From: JBBPZA01 sp963728925
GTDB lineage: Bacteria; Actinomycetota; Thermoleophilia; Solirubrobacterales; Solirubrobacteraceae
DNA: 64,000 nucleotides
Assembly (NCBI GenBank): GCA_963728925.1
Contig: CAVSMB010000012.1
Location: 62,001-126,000, forward strand
Direction: 5' to 3'
The stretch's first letter is position 1. Each line of letters starts with the position of its first letter. A program made the position numbers and the translations under genes. Below, piece after piece: positions 25,003 through 33,252 of the stretch. The notes under the pieces were generated by a model. It made no database searches. It had not been told where the DNA came from and saw only the letters and a program-made list of their open reading frames with translations.

Positions 25003-26102
25003 TGGCCGCCCGACGCGGCCGCGGCTTCGCGGCGATCGAGTATCCCACCGGCATGAACCAGAACGGCGATCCCAGCCAGGCGTGGATCAAGCTCAAGCCC
25101 GACGGACGGGTCGACGTCTTCGCCGGGACGGTGGACATCGGCCAGGGCTCAAAGACGGTCCACACCCAGATCGTCGCCGACACGCTTGGCGTGCCCTACG
25201 ACTGGGTGACGATGGACAACTCGAACACCGACTCCTCGGCGGTCTGCACGGGCACGTTCGCCTCGCGGGGCACGTTCATCGGCGGCAACGCCGTGCGCTA
25301 CGCCGCGGAGAAGGCACGGGAGCGGATCCTCGACATCGCCTCCAAGGAGCTCGAGATCTCCGCTGAGGACCTCGAGGTCGTCGACGGCGAGGTCCAGGCA
25401 AAGGGCGCGCCGGACCGCTCGATCTCCGTGCCCGACGTGGCGGGAGCGGCGACCTACGTGTACGGCGAGCTGATCACCGGGAACGGCACGGCGCTCAAGC
25501 CGCTGGCCGAGGTCAACGACGACGACGGCTCGGTGACCGACGAGCCCCACTCGGCGATCTCCTACGCGGCGTGCGTGGCCGACGTCGAGGTCGACGACGA
25601 GACCGGCGAGGTCACCGTCCAGCGGCTGACCCAGGTCTACGACGTCGGCCGCGCGATCAACCCGACGCTCGTCGAGGGTCAGATCGAGGGCGGCGCGATG
25701 ATGGGGCTCGGGCTCGGGTTGCTCGAGGAGGCCTATCCGGCCTACCCGTCGGTCGAGCACCGCGGCGAGCAGTTCGGCGCCTACTGCGCGCCGTCGCTCG
25801 AGGATCTGCCCGAGCTCGACAACGTCATCCTCGAGAACCCGTCGGTCGACGGGCCGTTCGGCGCGAAGGCGATCGGGGAGATGGCCAACAACGCTCAGCC
25901 TCCGGCCATCGCTGCGGCGATCCACGATGCCGTCGGCGTGTGGGTGACCGAGATGCCGGCCACGCCGGAGCGCGTGCTCCGCGCGCTGCAGGCCCAGCGC
26001 GAGCCCAGGCGCGAGGGCAAGCGGGTCATATTCGACGAGGAGATCTCCGTGATGGGGGTCAGCTCGGGCGGCGGCGAGCGGTTCTGGAGCACCGATGGCT
26101 GA
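25002..26102 (+). CDS. Molybdenum hydroxylase large subunit, C-terminal half (split)
   Basis: This 366-aa protein supplies the C-terminal Mo-cofactor domain. GQGSKTVHTQIVADTLG and the region around GTFASRGTFIGGNAV bind the cofactor. The active-site Glu, which activates the Mo-bound hydroxyl, is in the conserved context PFGAKAIGEMANN. It begins MAARRGRGFAAIEYPTG, which looks like a genuine N-terminus. With the preceding protein it would rebuild one large subunit. The end overlaps the start of the cupin gene by 8 bases. Confidence 0.9.
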   Translation: MAARRGRGFAAIEYPTGMNQNGDPSQAWIKLKPDGRVDVFAGTVDIGQGSKTVHTQIVADTLGVPYDWVTMDNSNTDSSAVCTGTFASRGTFIGGNAVRYAAEKARERILDIASKELEISAEDLEVVDGEVQAKGAPDRSISVPDVAGAATYVYGELITGNGTALKPLAEVNDDDGSVTDEPHSAISYAACVADVEVDDETGEVTVQRLTQVYDVGRAINPTLVEGQIEGGAMMGLGLGLLEEAYPAYPSVEHRGEQFGAYCAPSLEDLPELDNVILENPSVDGPFGAKAIGEMANNAQPPAIAAAIHDAVGVWVTEMPATPERVLRALQAQREPRREGKRVIFDEEISVMGVSSGGGERFWSTDG

Positions 26103-26487
26103 GGGGTCGCCGTTCCGCACCTGGAACGGCGTGGAGCCCTTCGAGTTCGTCGACGGCGTCTTCCTCCACGCGATCGGCGGCGACCAGCTGCTGCTCTGCA
26201 AGGTGGTCTACGAGCCCGGCAAGCGCGTGGCGCGTCACAGCCACGAGCACACCGAGCAGGTCATGGCGGTCATCGAGGGATCGGTGACCATGACCATCGG
26301 CGACGAGACGCGCGAGCTCGCCGTCGGTGACGTGGTGGTCGTCAACCGCGGGGTGGAGCACGAGCTGGTGTCCGAGGCCGGGGTGACGTTCTTCGAGGCG
26401 CTCGCCCCGGTCCCGCTGGACCACGTTCCCGACCGCGAGCGCGACCTCGTGCTCGCGCAGGGCGGCGCGACGTACGTCGCACGCTGA
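26095..26487 (+). CDS. Cupin-domain protein
   Basis: This 130-aa single cupin has the metal motif VARHSHEHTEQVM and a second motif around GDVVVVNRGVEHELV. It is translationally coupled to the Mo-hydroxylase large subunit gene. Possible roles include a small isomerase or hydrolase step on the hydroxylated product; the sequence does not choose. Confidence 0.85.
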   Translation: MAEGSPFRTWNGVEPFEFVDGVFLHAIGGDQLLLCKVVYEPGKRVARHSHEHTEQVMAVIEGSVTMTIGDETRELAVGDVVVVNRGVEHELVSEAGVTFFEALAPVPLDHVPDRERDLVLAQGGATYVAR

Positions 26488-26489
26488 CC

Positions 26490-27209
26490 GTGGACACCTT
26501 CGACGGAAGGGTCGCGCTCCTCACGGGCGGCGCGAGCGGGATCGGGGCGGCAACCGCCGCGCTGTTGGGGGAGCGAGGCGCGCGGGTGGCGGTCTTCGAC
26601 CTCGATCCCAATGGCGCGCCCGAGGGGCAGCTCGGGATCGCGGGCGACGTGACGGACTCCGCTGCCGCTGACGCGGCCGTCGCGCAGGTCGAGCGCGAGC
26701 TCGGCCCGCTCGACGTGCTCGTCTGCTGCGCCGGCGTGGGCGGCGACTCGCTGCCCACCGTCGACATCGGAGACGACGAGTGGAAGCGCGTCTTCGCCAT
26801 CAACGTCGACGGCGTGCTGTGGTTCAACCGCGCGGCAGCGCGGGTGATGGTGAGGCGCGGCTCCGGGCGCATCGTCAACGTCGCCTCGATCGCCGGCAAG
26901 GAGGGCAACCCGATGGCGGCCGCCTACTCGGCCAGCAAGGCCGCGGTCATCGGACTGACCAAGGCGGTCGGCCGTGACCTCGCGACGACCGGCGTGCTCG
27001 TGAACTGCATCGCCCCGGCGGTCATCGCGACGCCGATCCTCGAGCAGCTCTCCCAGGAGCACGTCGACTACATGATCGAGAAGATCCCCATGGGCCGCAT
27101 GGGCCGCCCCGAGGAGGTGGCCGAGCTCATCGCCTTCCTCTCCTCGGACGCGATGAGCTTCTCCACCGGCGCGACCTACGACATCTCGGGCGGGCGCGCG
27201 ACGTTCTGA
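26490..27209 (+). CDS. SDR-family NAD(P)-dependent oxidoreductase
   Basis: This 239-aa classical SDR has the cofactor motif TGGASGIGAATAA, Asp after beta-2 (FDLDPN), CCAGVGG replacing the usual NNAG, the catalytic Ser in NVASIAGKEG and YSASK. It ends ATYDISGGRATF. The NNAG change to CCAG is seen in some members and does not necessarily impair activity. The start is GTG at 26490, 3 bases after the cupin stop. It is the last gene of the Mo-hydroxylase operon. Confidence 0.9.
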   Translation: MDTFDGRVALLTGGASGIGAATAALLGERGARVAVFDLDPNGAPEGQLGIAGDVTDSAAADAAVAQVERELGPLDVLVCCAGVGGDSLPTVDIGDDEWKRVFAINVDGVLWFNRAAARVMVRRGSGRIVNVASIAGKEGNPMAAAYSASKAAVIGLTKAVGRDLATTGVLVNCIAPAVIATPILEQLSQEHVDYMIEKIPMGRMGRPEEVAELIAFLSSDAMSFSTGATYDISGGRATF

Positions 27210-27240
27210 GCCGTCGCCCCGGCGGGTCGTCGATGCCGGA

Positions 27241-27408
27241 GACGTGGTTGTGGCGGTCATCCGAGAGAGCGGCCGGGGCAAGTCCAGCGGCGCTACCGTG
27301 ACGATCCGCTACGGCCAGGTGATCACCGTGCGCGACGGCAAGATCGTCGAGACAGTCGTGTACCGCGATCCGGAAGACGCGTTCGACGCGGCCGGCGTTT
27401 CCAGCTAG
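27241..27408 (+). pseudogene. C-terminal fragment of a SnoaL-like protein
   Basis: The frame from 27241 to the TAG at 27406-27408 encodes about 55 residues: DVVVAVIRESGRGKSSGA, then VTIRYGQVITVRDGKIVET and VVYRDPEDAFDAAGVSS. This is the last third of the SnoaL/NTF2-like family, whose members commonly end in YRDPEEALEAAGL-type sequences. No upstream two-thirds is present, because the SDR gene ends at 27209. It is therefore a remnant left by deletion. Confidence 0.7.
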
Positions 27409-27510
27409 TCGCGTCGACCTCTCCCGTCGCCAGAGCGGCGCTCGGGCTCTTCGACGCGGCAGCGGCGGCGCGGGCGGCGTTCAGTCTCAACTTCCCCTTT
27501 CTGCTACCTC

Positions 27511-27545
27511 TTGGCCGATGACCGCGCCGACGCAGATTCGCGCCG
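27511..27545 (+). pseudogene. 5' exon of the cyclic-nucleotide/TrxR-like gene, separated by the introns
   Basis: From TTG 27511 the frame reads L/M-A-D-D-R-A-D-A-D-S-R-R. If bases 27546-31494 (the two introns) are removed, the codon C-G|G at the junction continues directly into N-F-P-D-L-G-D-E-L-M of the gene at 31523. I infer that this is the severed start of that gene. There is no strong Shine-Dalgarno, and the exact start codon is uncertain. Confidence 0.6.
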
Positions 27546-27584
27546 GTCGGGTCGCCGGGAGCATCGCAGCTCCCGGCTCCCACG

Positions 27585-27618
27585 GATCCCGGCGTGACAG
27601 TCTCCCGTCACCGGGCTC
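27585..27618 (-). ncRNA. Group II intron domain V, copy A
   Basis: The minus strand folds as a 34-nt hairpin: GAGCCCGG, a 4-bp upper stem UGAC/GUCA with the two-base bulge CG on the 3' side, and CCGGGAUC. The catalytic AGC triad is present at positions 2-4. Position 3 faces A instead of the usual U, giving G-A rather than G-U. Domain VI follows immediately toward 27546. Confidence 0.8.
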
Positions 27619-27631
27619 TTCTCACCGGCCG

Positions 27632-28876
27632 TCAGTAGTTGCGGACCAGTCGCCAATGAACGAAGAGGCCGGGTTGCCTCATCAGCAGCTCCGTCCACCA
27701 TCGGTCAAAGCGCTTGGCGCTCCGCAGTCGCCGATATTTCCTTGCAGCCCAGCGCCTCAGGTAGGAACTGACACGCTGCAGGAGCGGATCCATCCCCGAC
27801 CGGTAGTACCGGCCGTAGTAGTTGATCCACCCGGCCACGATGGGGTTCAGCCATCTCGCTAGGTCGTCGAGGGTCAGGTCAGTGCGCTTCGGTATCCGCA
27901 TCTCGCGTAGCCGATCGCTCTTGGCCTTCAGCGCCTCGGGGCTGATCGCCGGCAGGAACGACGTGAAGTTCACGCCGTGTTTGCTGCGTGCCTCCCGGGG
28001 TCGGAAGGCGTACCCGAGGAAGGTCAACGAGGTGTGCTCGTGGTCGCCCCGACGGTTGCTGTCCTTGCAATAGACGATCCTCGTCTTGTCGGGGTGGAGC
28101 CGCAGGCCCACCTCTTCCATCCGCTTGATGATCCCGGCCAGCACCACCTCAGCCTGCGCTCTGCTCCTGCAGTGCACGATGGCGTCATCAGCGAAGCGCT
28201 CGAACGGACAGTCGGGATGGTTCCGGACCATCCACAGATCGAACGCATAGTGCATGAACAGGTTCGCCAGGCACGGCGAAATCGCCGAGCCCTGCGGAGT
28301 TCCTTTGCTTCGCTTCTCAAGGGTGCCGTCCGAGTGCTCGAGCGGCGCTTGAAGCCACCGCTTGATGTACAGCAGCACCCATCGGCAGTCGGTGACCGCC
28401 TCGACCGCACGAACCACGAGGTCCCACGGCACCTCGTCGAAGAACTTCTGGACGTCGAGATCGATCGCCCAGTCGAACTTCCAGCACCGCTCCCGGCATG
28501 CCGCGAGCGCATCATGGGCCGACTTGTTCGGCCGGTAGCCATAGGAGTCCTGATGAAACCGGGGCTCCACCAACCGCTCCAAGAACATGGCTGCCACCGT
28601 CTGCGCGACCCTGTCTGCGATCGTCGGCACGCCGAGCACACGAACACCCGGGCCGTGCGGCTTGGAAATCTCGACCGCCCTGACCGGCGGTGGAAACCAG
28701 GTCCCCGAGCTCATCCGATTCCAGACCTTGTAGAGGTTGCCCTCCAGATCCTCCTCGAACTGCTCGAGATCCTGCCCATCCACGCCGGGGGCGCCCTTGT
28801 TGGCCTTGACCCGCCGCCACGCCTCCCACACCAGCTGCTTGGGAATCGCAAACGACTTGCCTTCAGGCTTTGGCAT
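27632..28876 (-). CDS. ltrA: Group II intron reverse transcriptase/maturase, copy A
   Basis: This 414-aa intron-encoded protein has reverse-transcriptase blocks from VKANKGAPGVDG (RT0/1) through GTPQGSAISP (192-201) and the catalytic FADD at 228-231, a common variant of YADD. The maturase X domain follows, with GWINYYGRYY at 349-358. No HNH endonuclease domain is present, so mobility would rely on nicked or replicating DNA. It differs from copy B only at residue 117 (Asn here, codon AAC). The stop lies 13 bases before domain V. Confidence 0.93.
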   Translation of the reverse strand: MPKPEGKSFAIPKQLVWEAWRRVKANKGAPGVDGQDLEQFEEDLEGNLYKVWNRMSSGTWFPPPVRAVEISKPHGPGVRVLGVPTIADRVAQTVAAMFLERLVEPRFHQDSYGYRPNKSAHDALAACRERCWKFDWAIDLDVQKFFDEVPWDLVVRAVEAVTDCRWVLLYIKRWLQAPLEHSDGTLEKRSKGTPQGSAISPCLANLFMHYAFDLWMVRNHPDCPFERFADDAIVHCRSRAQAEVVLAGIIKRMEEVGLRLHPDKTRIVYCKDSNRRGDHEHTSLTFLGYAFRPREARSKHGVNFTSFLPAISPEALKAKSDRLREMRIPKRTDLTLDDLARWLNPIVAGWINYYGRYYRSGMDPLLQRVSSYLRRWAARKYRRLRSAKRFDRWWTELLMRQPGLFVHWRLVRNY

Positions 28877-29559
28877 ATCTCTTCTCGCTTCCTCCCGGGA
28901 CTGACGCCCCGGTTGATCGATTGGACATCCCTGGTGACCCGGCCCCTTCGCTCCACCCCCACCCCAGCGAGCAGGAGCTTCTCGGCTACTACGAGCCGGT
29001 CCGCCAGCGAGCGCCGCGACCGGTACTCAATGCCTCGGGTTTCCGCCCTCGGCACGCTCCCTCTCGCGACCTTTGGGGCCTACGACCCCGGACGACGCTT
29101 TCGACGCTCGCCTTCTCACGTTCCATGCAAGAGCCGCAGACCAGGATCACGCCGCCTCTACGCCGGACACCACCTGGCCAGCAACGCGGGCAGCCGCCAG
29201 GCTCATCCCGAGGACAAATCCGCTCCTCGGTTTCGATGTCATCTCAACCGGTTTCGACGCCTCAAACGACGACGCCCGACCCGAGCACGCGCCCCGGCCA
29301 GACGATTCTGGAACGCCTTCCTGATCCCCACCTGACGCGATCTAGCGCGCCGTCTCCCTGTCGCTCACCACGACGGTCTTCAGCCAACGCAGCACAGGGT
29401 GGTTTGACGCCTACCCCCGCAGGGCCGACGCCGGAGGGCCAACAAGCCTCCATCTCTCGCACAGCACCGCCTTTAGAAACCGCTTCCTACATCAGCCTCC
29501 TCTTGCGTTCGTGACACACAGTCGGGTCGCCGGGAGCATCGCAGCTCCCGGCTCCCACG

Positions 29560-29593
29560 GATCCCGGCGTGACAGTCTCCCGTCACCGGGCTC
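29560..29593 (-). ncRNA. Group II intron domain V, copy B
   Basis: This is the same 34-nt hairpin as in copy A, with AGC triad and CG bulge. Its integrity means that copy B should also be able to splice, subject to the G-A pair noted for copy A. Confidence 0.8.
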
Positions 29594-29606
29594 TTCTCAC
29601 CGGCCG

Positions 29607-30851
29607 TCAGTAGTTGCGGACCAGTCGCCAATGAACGAAGAGGCCGGGTTGCCTCATCAGCAGCTCCGTCCACCATCGGTCAAAGCGCTTGGCGCTCCGC
29701 AGTCGCCGATATTTCCTTGCAGCCCAGCGCCTCAGGTAGGAACTGACACGCTGCAGGAGCGGATCCATCCCCGACCGGTAGTACCGGCCGTAGTAGTTGA
29801 TCCACCCGGCCACGATGGGGTTCAGCCATCTCGCTAGGTCGTCGAGGGTCAGGTCAGTGCGCTTCGGTATCCGCATCTCGCGTAGCCGATCGCTCTTGGC
29901 CTTCAGCGCCTCGGGGCTGATCGCCGGCAGGAACGACGTGAAGTTCACGCCGTGTTTGCTGCGTGCCTCCCGGGGTCGGAAGGCGTACCCGAGGAAGGTC
30001 AACGAGGTGTGCTCGTGGTCGCCCCGACGGTTGCTGTCCTTGCAATAGACGATCCTCGTCTTGTCGGGGTGGAGCCGCAGGCCCACCTCTTCCATCCGCT
30101 TGATGATCCCGGCCAGCACCACCTCAGCCTGCGCTCTGCTCCTGCAGTGCACGATGGCGTCATCAGCGAAGCGCTCGAACGGACAGTCGGGATGGTTCCG
30201 GACCATCCACAGATCGAACGCATAGTGCATGAACAGGTTCGCCAGGCACGGCGAAATCGCCGAGCCCTGCGGAGTTCCTTTGCTTCGCTTCTCAAGGGTG
30301 CCGTCCGAGTGCTCGAGCGGCGCTTGAAGCCACCGCTTGATGTACAGCAGCACCCATCGGCAGTCGGTGACCGCCTCGACCGCACGAACCACGAGGTCCC
30401 ACGGCACCTCGTCGAAGAACTTCTGGACGTCGAGATCGATCGCCCAGTCGAACTTCCAGCACCGCTCCCGGCATGCCGCGAGCGCATCATGGGCCGACTT
30501 CTTCGGCCGGTAGCCATAGGAGTCCTGATGAAACCGGGGCTCCACCAACCGCTCCAAGAACATGGCTGCCACCGTCTGCGCGACCCTGTCTGCGATCGTC
30601 GGCACGCCGAGCACACGAACACCCGGGCCGTGCGGCTTGGAAATCTCGACCGCCCTGACCGGCGGTGGAAACCAGGTCCCCGAGCTCATCCGATTCCAGA
30701 CCTTGTAGAGGTTGCCCTCCAGATCCTCCTCGAACTGCTCGAGATCCTGCCCATCCACGCCGGGGGCGCCCTTGTTGGCCTTGACCCGCCGCCACGCCTC
30801 CCACACCAGCTGCTTGGGAATCGCAAACGACTTGCCTTCAGGCTTTGGCAT
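29607..30851 (-). CDS. ltrA: Group II intron reverse transcriptase/maturase, copy B
   Basis: This 414-aa maturase is identical to copy A except for Lys at residue 117 (codon AAG) in the motif YGYRPKKSAHD of the RT core. All catalytic motifs (GTPQGS, FADD, the X-domain GWINYYGRYY) are intact. Most relatives tolerate variation at this position, so either copy could be active. Confidence 0.93.
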   Translation of the reverse strand: MPKPEGKSFAIPKQLVWEAWRRVKANKGAPGVDGQDLEQFEEDLEGNLYKVWNRMSSGTWFPPPVRAVEISKPHGPGVRVLGVPTIADRVAQTVAAMFLERLVEPRFHQDSYGYRPKKSAHDALAACRERCWKFDWAIDLDVQKFFDEVPWDLVVRAVEAVTDCRWVLLYIKRWLQAPLEHSDGTLEKRSKGTPQGSAISPCLANLFMHYAFDLWMVRNHPDCPFERFADDAIVHCRSRAQAEVVLAGIIKRMEEVGLRLHPDKTRIVYCKDSNRRGDHEHTSLTFLGYAFRPREARSKHGVNFTSFLPAISPEALKAKSDRLREMRIPKRTDLTLDDLARWLNPIVAGWINYYGRYYRSGMDPLLQRVSSYLRRWAARKYRRLRSAKRFDRWWTELLMRQPGLFVHWRLVRNY

Positions 30852-31522
30852 ATCTCTTCTCGCTTCCTCCCGGGACTGACGCCCCGGTTGATCGATTGGA
30901 CATCCCTGGTGACCCGGCCCCTTCGCTCCACCCCCACCCCAGCGAGCAGGAGCTTCTCGGCTACTACGAGCCGGTCCGCCAGCGAGCGCCGCGACCGGTA
31001 CTCAATGCCTCGGGTTTCCGCCCTCGGCACGCTCCCTCTCGCGACCTTTGGGGCCTACGACCCCGGACGACGCTTTCGACGCTCGCCTTCTCACGTTCCA
31101 TGCAAGAGCCGCAGACCAGGATCACGCCGCCTCTACGCCGGACACCACCTGGCCAGCAACGCGGGCAGCCGCCAGGCTCATCCCGAGGACAAATCCGCTC
31201 CTCGGTTTCGATGTCATCTCAACCGGTTTCGACGCCTCAAACGACGACGCCCGACCCGAGCACGCGCCCCGGCCAGACGATTCTGGAACGCCTTCCTGAT
31301 CCCCACCTGACGCGATCTAGCGCGCCGTCTCCCTGTCGCTCACCACGACGGTCTTCAGCCAACGCAGCACAGGGTGGTTTGACGCCTACCCCCGCAGGGC
31401 CGACGCCGGAGGGCCAACAAGCCTCCATCTCTCGCACAGCACCGCCTTTAGAAACCGCTTCCTACATCAGCCTCCTCTTGCGTTCGTGACACACGAACTT
31501 CCCGGATCTCGGCGACGAGCTG

Positions 31523-33145
31523 ATGTACCCGCGGATGTCGGCGAAGAAGCTCGAGCGGCTGGCCGAGCTGGGTACGCGCCGTTCCTTCGCGGCGGGGGAC
31601 ACGCTGTACGCGCAGGGGCAGCGTGACGCCCCGTTTCTCGTCATCGAGCACGGCAGGGTGCGGGTGCTGGACCGTAAGCCGGGCAAGGACGTCTGGGTCG
31701 CCGACGCGGACGCCGGGACGTTTCTCGGCGACATCGCCACCTTCACCGGCGAGCCGGCGATCGCCGAGTGCGTCGCCGACGAGCCGACGGACGTGATCGC
31801 GTTCGAGCGCTCTGCGCTGCGAGCGATGCTCGCGTCGTGGCCCGAGCTGGCCGAGCTCGTCCTGCGCACGATGATGGCGCGGAGGGAGTGGCACGTGGAA
31901 CACGGGTATGGCGTTCTGCGGCTCATTGCGCCGCGCGGCTCGCGGCGCGCGTTCGACGTGCGTGACCTTCTCGAGCGCAATCTCATCCCGGTCCGCTGGT
32001 ACAACGTCGACACCGACGCCGAGAGCGCGGCGATGCTCGAGTGGCTCAAGATCCCGCGCGAGGAGACGCCGATCCTCGTGCGCAACACCGCCGTGCTGCG
32101 CAACCCCTCGGCCGCTCAGGTCGCCCGTGAGCTCGGCCTGCGCGCGGACATCGATGGCGAGCGGTTCGACCTGGTCGTGCTCGGCGGCGGCCCCGCGGGG
32201 CTCGCGGCCGCGGTGTACGGCGGGTCCGAGGGGCTGCGGACCCTCGTGGCCGAGTCGTGGGCGCCGGGCGGCCAGGCCGGCACCAGCACGCGGATCGAGA
32301 ACTACCTCGGCTTTCCCACCGGGATCTCCGGCATCGACCTGACGCGCAAGGCGACGCTGCAGGCGCGCCGCTTCGATGCGGTGCTGTCGAGCTTTCACCG
32401 CGCGGTCGAGCTCGCGCGCGGCGCCGAAGGGCTCGTCCGCATCGACCTCGACGACGGACAGCACGCGCTCGCCCGCACGGTCGTCGTCGCCACTGGTGCG
32501 CGGTGGCGCGAGATCGCGGCCGACAACGTCGACCGGTTCGTTGGCGCGGGCGTATACCACGCCGCGATGGCGAGCGACGCCGAGCGCTGCCGCGGCGAGG
32601 ACGTGATCGTCGTGGGAGGCGGCAACTCGGCCGGCCAGGCCGCGGTGCACTTGTCACGCGCGGCGCGGAGCGTCCGCATCGTCATCCGGGGCGCCGGCCT
32701 TGCGGCGACGATGTCGCGCTACCAGGTCGAGCGCCTCGAATCACGTCCGAACATCGAGATCATCACCGGGACCGAGGTGAGCGCCGTCCACGGCAACGGC
32801 CGACTCGAGCACGCGGATCTGCGCAGCCGCGCGGACCGCAACGTCGAGCGCGTCGCGGTCTCGGCGGTGTTCGTGATGATCGGAGCCGACCCGTGCACCG
32901 AGGCGGTGCACATGATGCTCGACCTCGACGAGGCCGGCTACATCAGGTGCGGCGACGGCGCAGCAGCCCGTGACGGATCCAACCCCTGGCCCGCGACCGA
33001 CCGTCAGCCGCACCTGCTCGAAACGGTCAAGCCCGGCGTCTTCGCCGCCGGCGACGTCCGTGCCGGCGCAACGAAACGCGTCTCCGGCGCCGTCGGCGAC
33101 GGCGCCCTCGCCGTGCGCTTCGCCCACCAGGTACTCCAGGCCTGA
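31523..33145 (+). CDS. Cyclic-nucleotide-binding domain / TrxR-like FAD oxidoreductase, 5' end displaced by introns
   Basis: The 540-residue product has an N-terminal cyclic-nucleotide-binding-like beta barrel (about 20-130, with GTFLGDIATFTGEP). A thioredoxin-like linker follows (150-200, RWYNVDTD), then a TrxR-like flavoprotein (about 215-530) with FAD motif GGGPAGLAAA, NADPH motif GGGNSAGQAA and the C-terminal GVFAAGDVRAG. The usual redox CxxC of thioredoxin reductase is absent. The natural protein probably began at TTG 27511, and the introns removed its first 21 codons. ATG 31523 or 31535 may serve as a restart, but the original promoter is now 4 kb away. Confidence 0.85.
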   Translation: MYPRMSAKKLERLAELGTRRSFAAGDTLYAQGQRDAPFLVIEHGRVRVLDRKPGKDVWVADADAGTFLGDIATFTGEPAIAECVADEPTDVIAFERSALRAMLASWPELAELVLRTMMARREWHVEHGYGVLRLIAPRGSRRAFDVRDLLERNLIPVRWYNVDTDAESAAMLEWLKIPREETPILVRNTAVLRNPSAAQVARELGLRADIDGERFDLVVLGGGPAGLAAAVYGGSEGLRTLVAESWAPGGQAGTSTRIENYLGFPTGISGIDLTRKATLQARRFDAVLSSFHRAVELARGAEGLVRIDLDDGQHALARTVVVATGARWREIAADNVDRFVGAGVYHAAMASDAERCRGEDVIVVGGGNSAGQAAVHLSRAARSVRIVIRGAGLAATMSRYQVERLESRPNIEIITGTEVSAVHGNGRLEHADLRSRADRNVERVAVSAVFVMIGADPCTEAVHMMLDLDEAGYIRCGDGAAARDGSNPWPATDRQPHLLETVKPGVFAAGDVRAGATKRVSGAVGDGALAVRFAHQVLQA

Positions 33146-33156
33146 GGCCAAGGCGC

Positions 33157-33178
33157 GGCCGCCGGCGCCTCGGCGGCC
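33157..33178. terminator. GC-rich hairpin after the TrxR-like gene
   Basis: GGCCGCC (33157-33163) and GGCGGCC (33172-33178) form a 7-bp stem with an 8-base loop. It lies 12 bases past the stop and between converging genes. There is no U-tract, so termination activity is uncertain. The remaining bases to 33252 hold nothing recognisable. Confidence 0.4.
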
Positions 33179-33252
33179 CGCTGCCGCTTGAGGTACGCGG
33201 GACGTACGTCCGCGTTACCCGGAGCCTGGCTGACCGGCGCCGGACCGGGCGG

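Larger units (their letters stand above)
27546..29519 (-). mobile_element. Group II intron, copy A (1,974 bp)
   Basis: On the minus strand the element begins GTGTGTCACG, matching the GUGYG 5' end of group II introns, and ends CCCGAC, matching the AY 3' end. It contains a maturase gene, a 34-nt domain V at 27585-27618 and a domain VI with a bulged A 7 nt from the 3' end. The 643 bases from 28877 to 29519 are the structured 5' part (domain I onward), and I see no protein gene there. It is head-to-tail with copy B, with one base (29520) between them. Confidence 0.88.
29521..31494 (-). mobile_element. Group II intron, copy B (1,974 bp)
   Basis: This is a second full-length copy, offset by exactly 1,975 bases from copy A. 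It has the same GTGTG 5' end (at 31494 on the minus strand) and CCCGAC 3' end (29521). Domain V is at 29560-29593. The 5' exon on this strand ends GGGAAGTTC. Copies A and B differ at one base that I could find (28526 G versus 30501 C). The stretch 30852-31494 holds intron RNA domains without a protein gene. Confidence 0.88.

Noticed and set aside
22262..26102. Form I CO dehydrogenase
   Set aside because: The large subunit is split and I do not see the AYRCSFR active-site loop of form I CoxL, so a general molybdenum hydroxylase is the safer call.
28870..29514. Long open frames on the plus strand of both introns (214 and 452 codons)
   Set aside because: They lie antisense to the maturase and across the intron RNA domains, have biased composition and no recognisable fold. 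They are identical in both copies only because the introns are.
27546..31494. Insertion sequence or CRISPR-associated reverse transcriptase
   Set aside because: The reverse transcriptase has a maturase X domain, and canonical intron ends with domain V and VI are present. No cas1 or repeat array is nearby and there are no transposase motifs or terminal inverted repeats.
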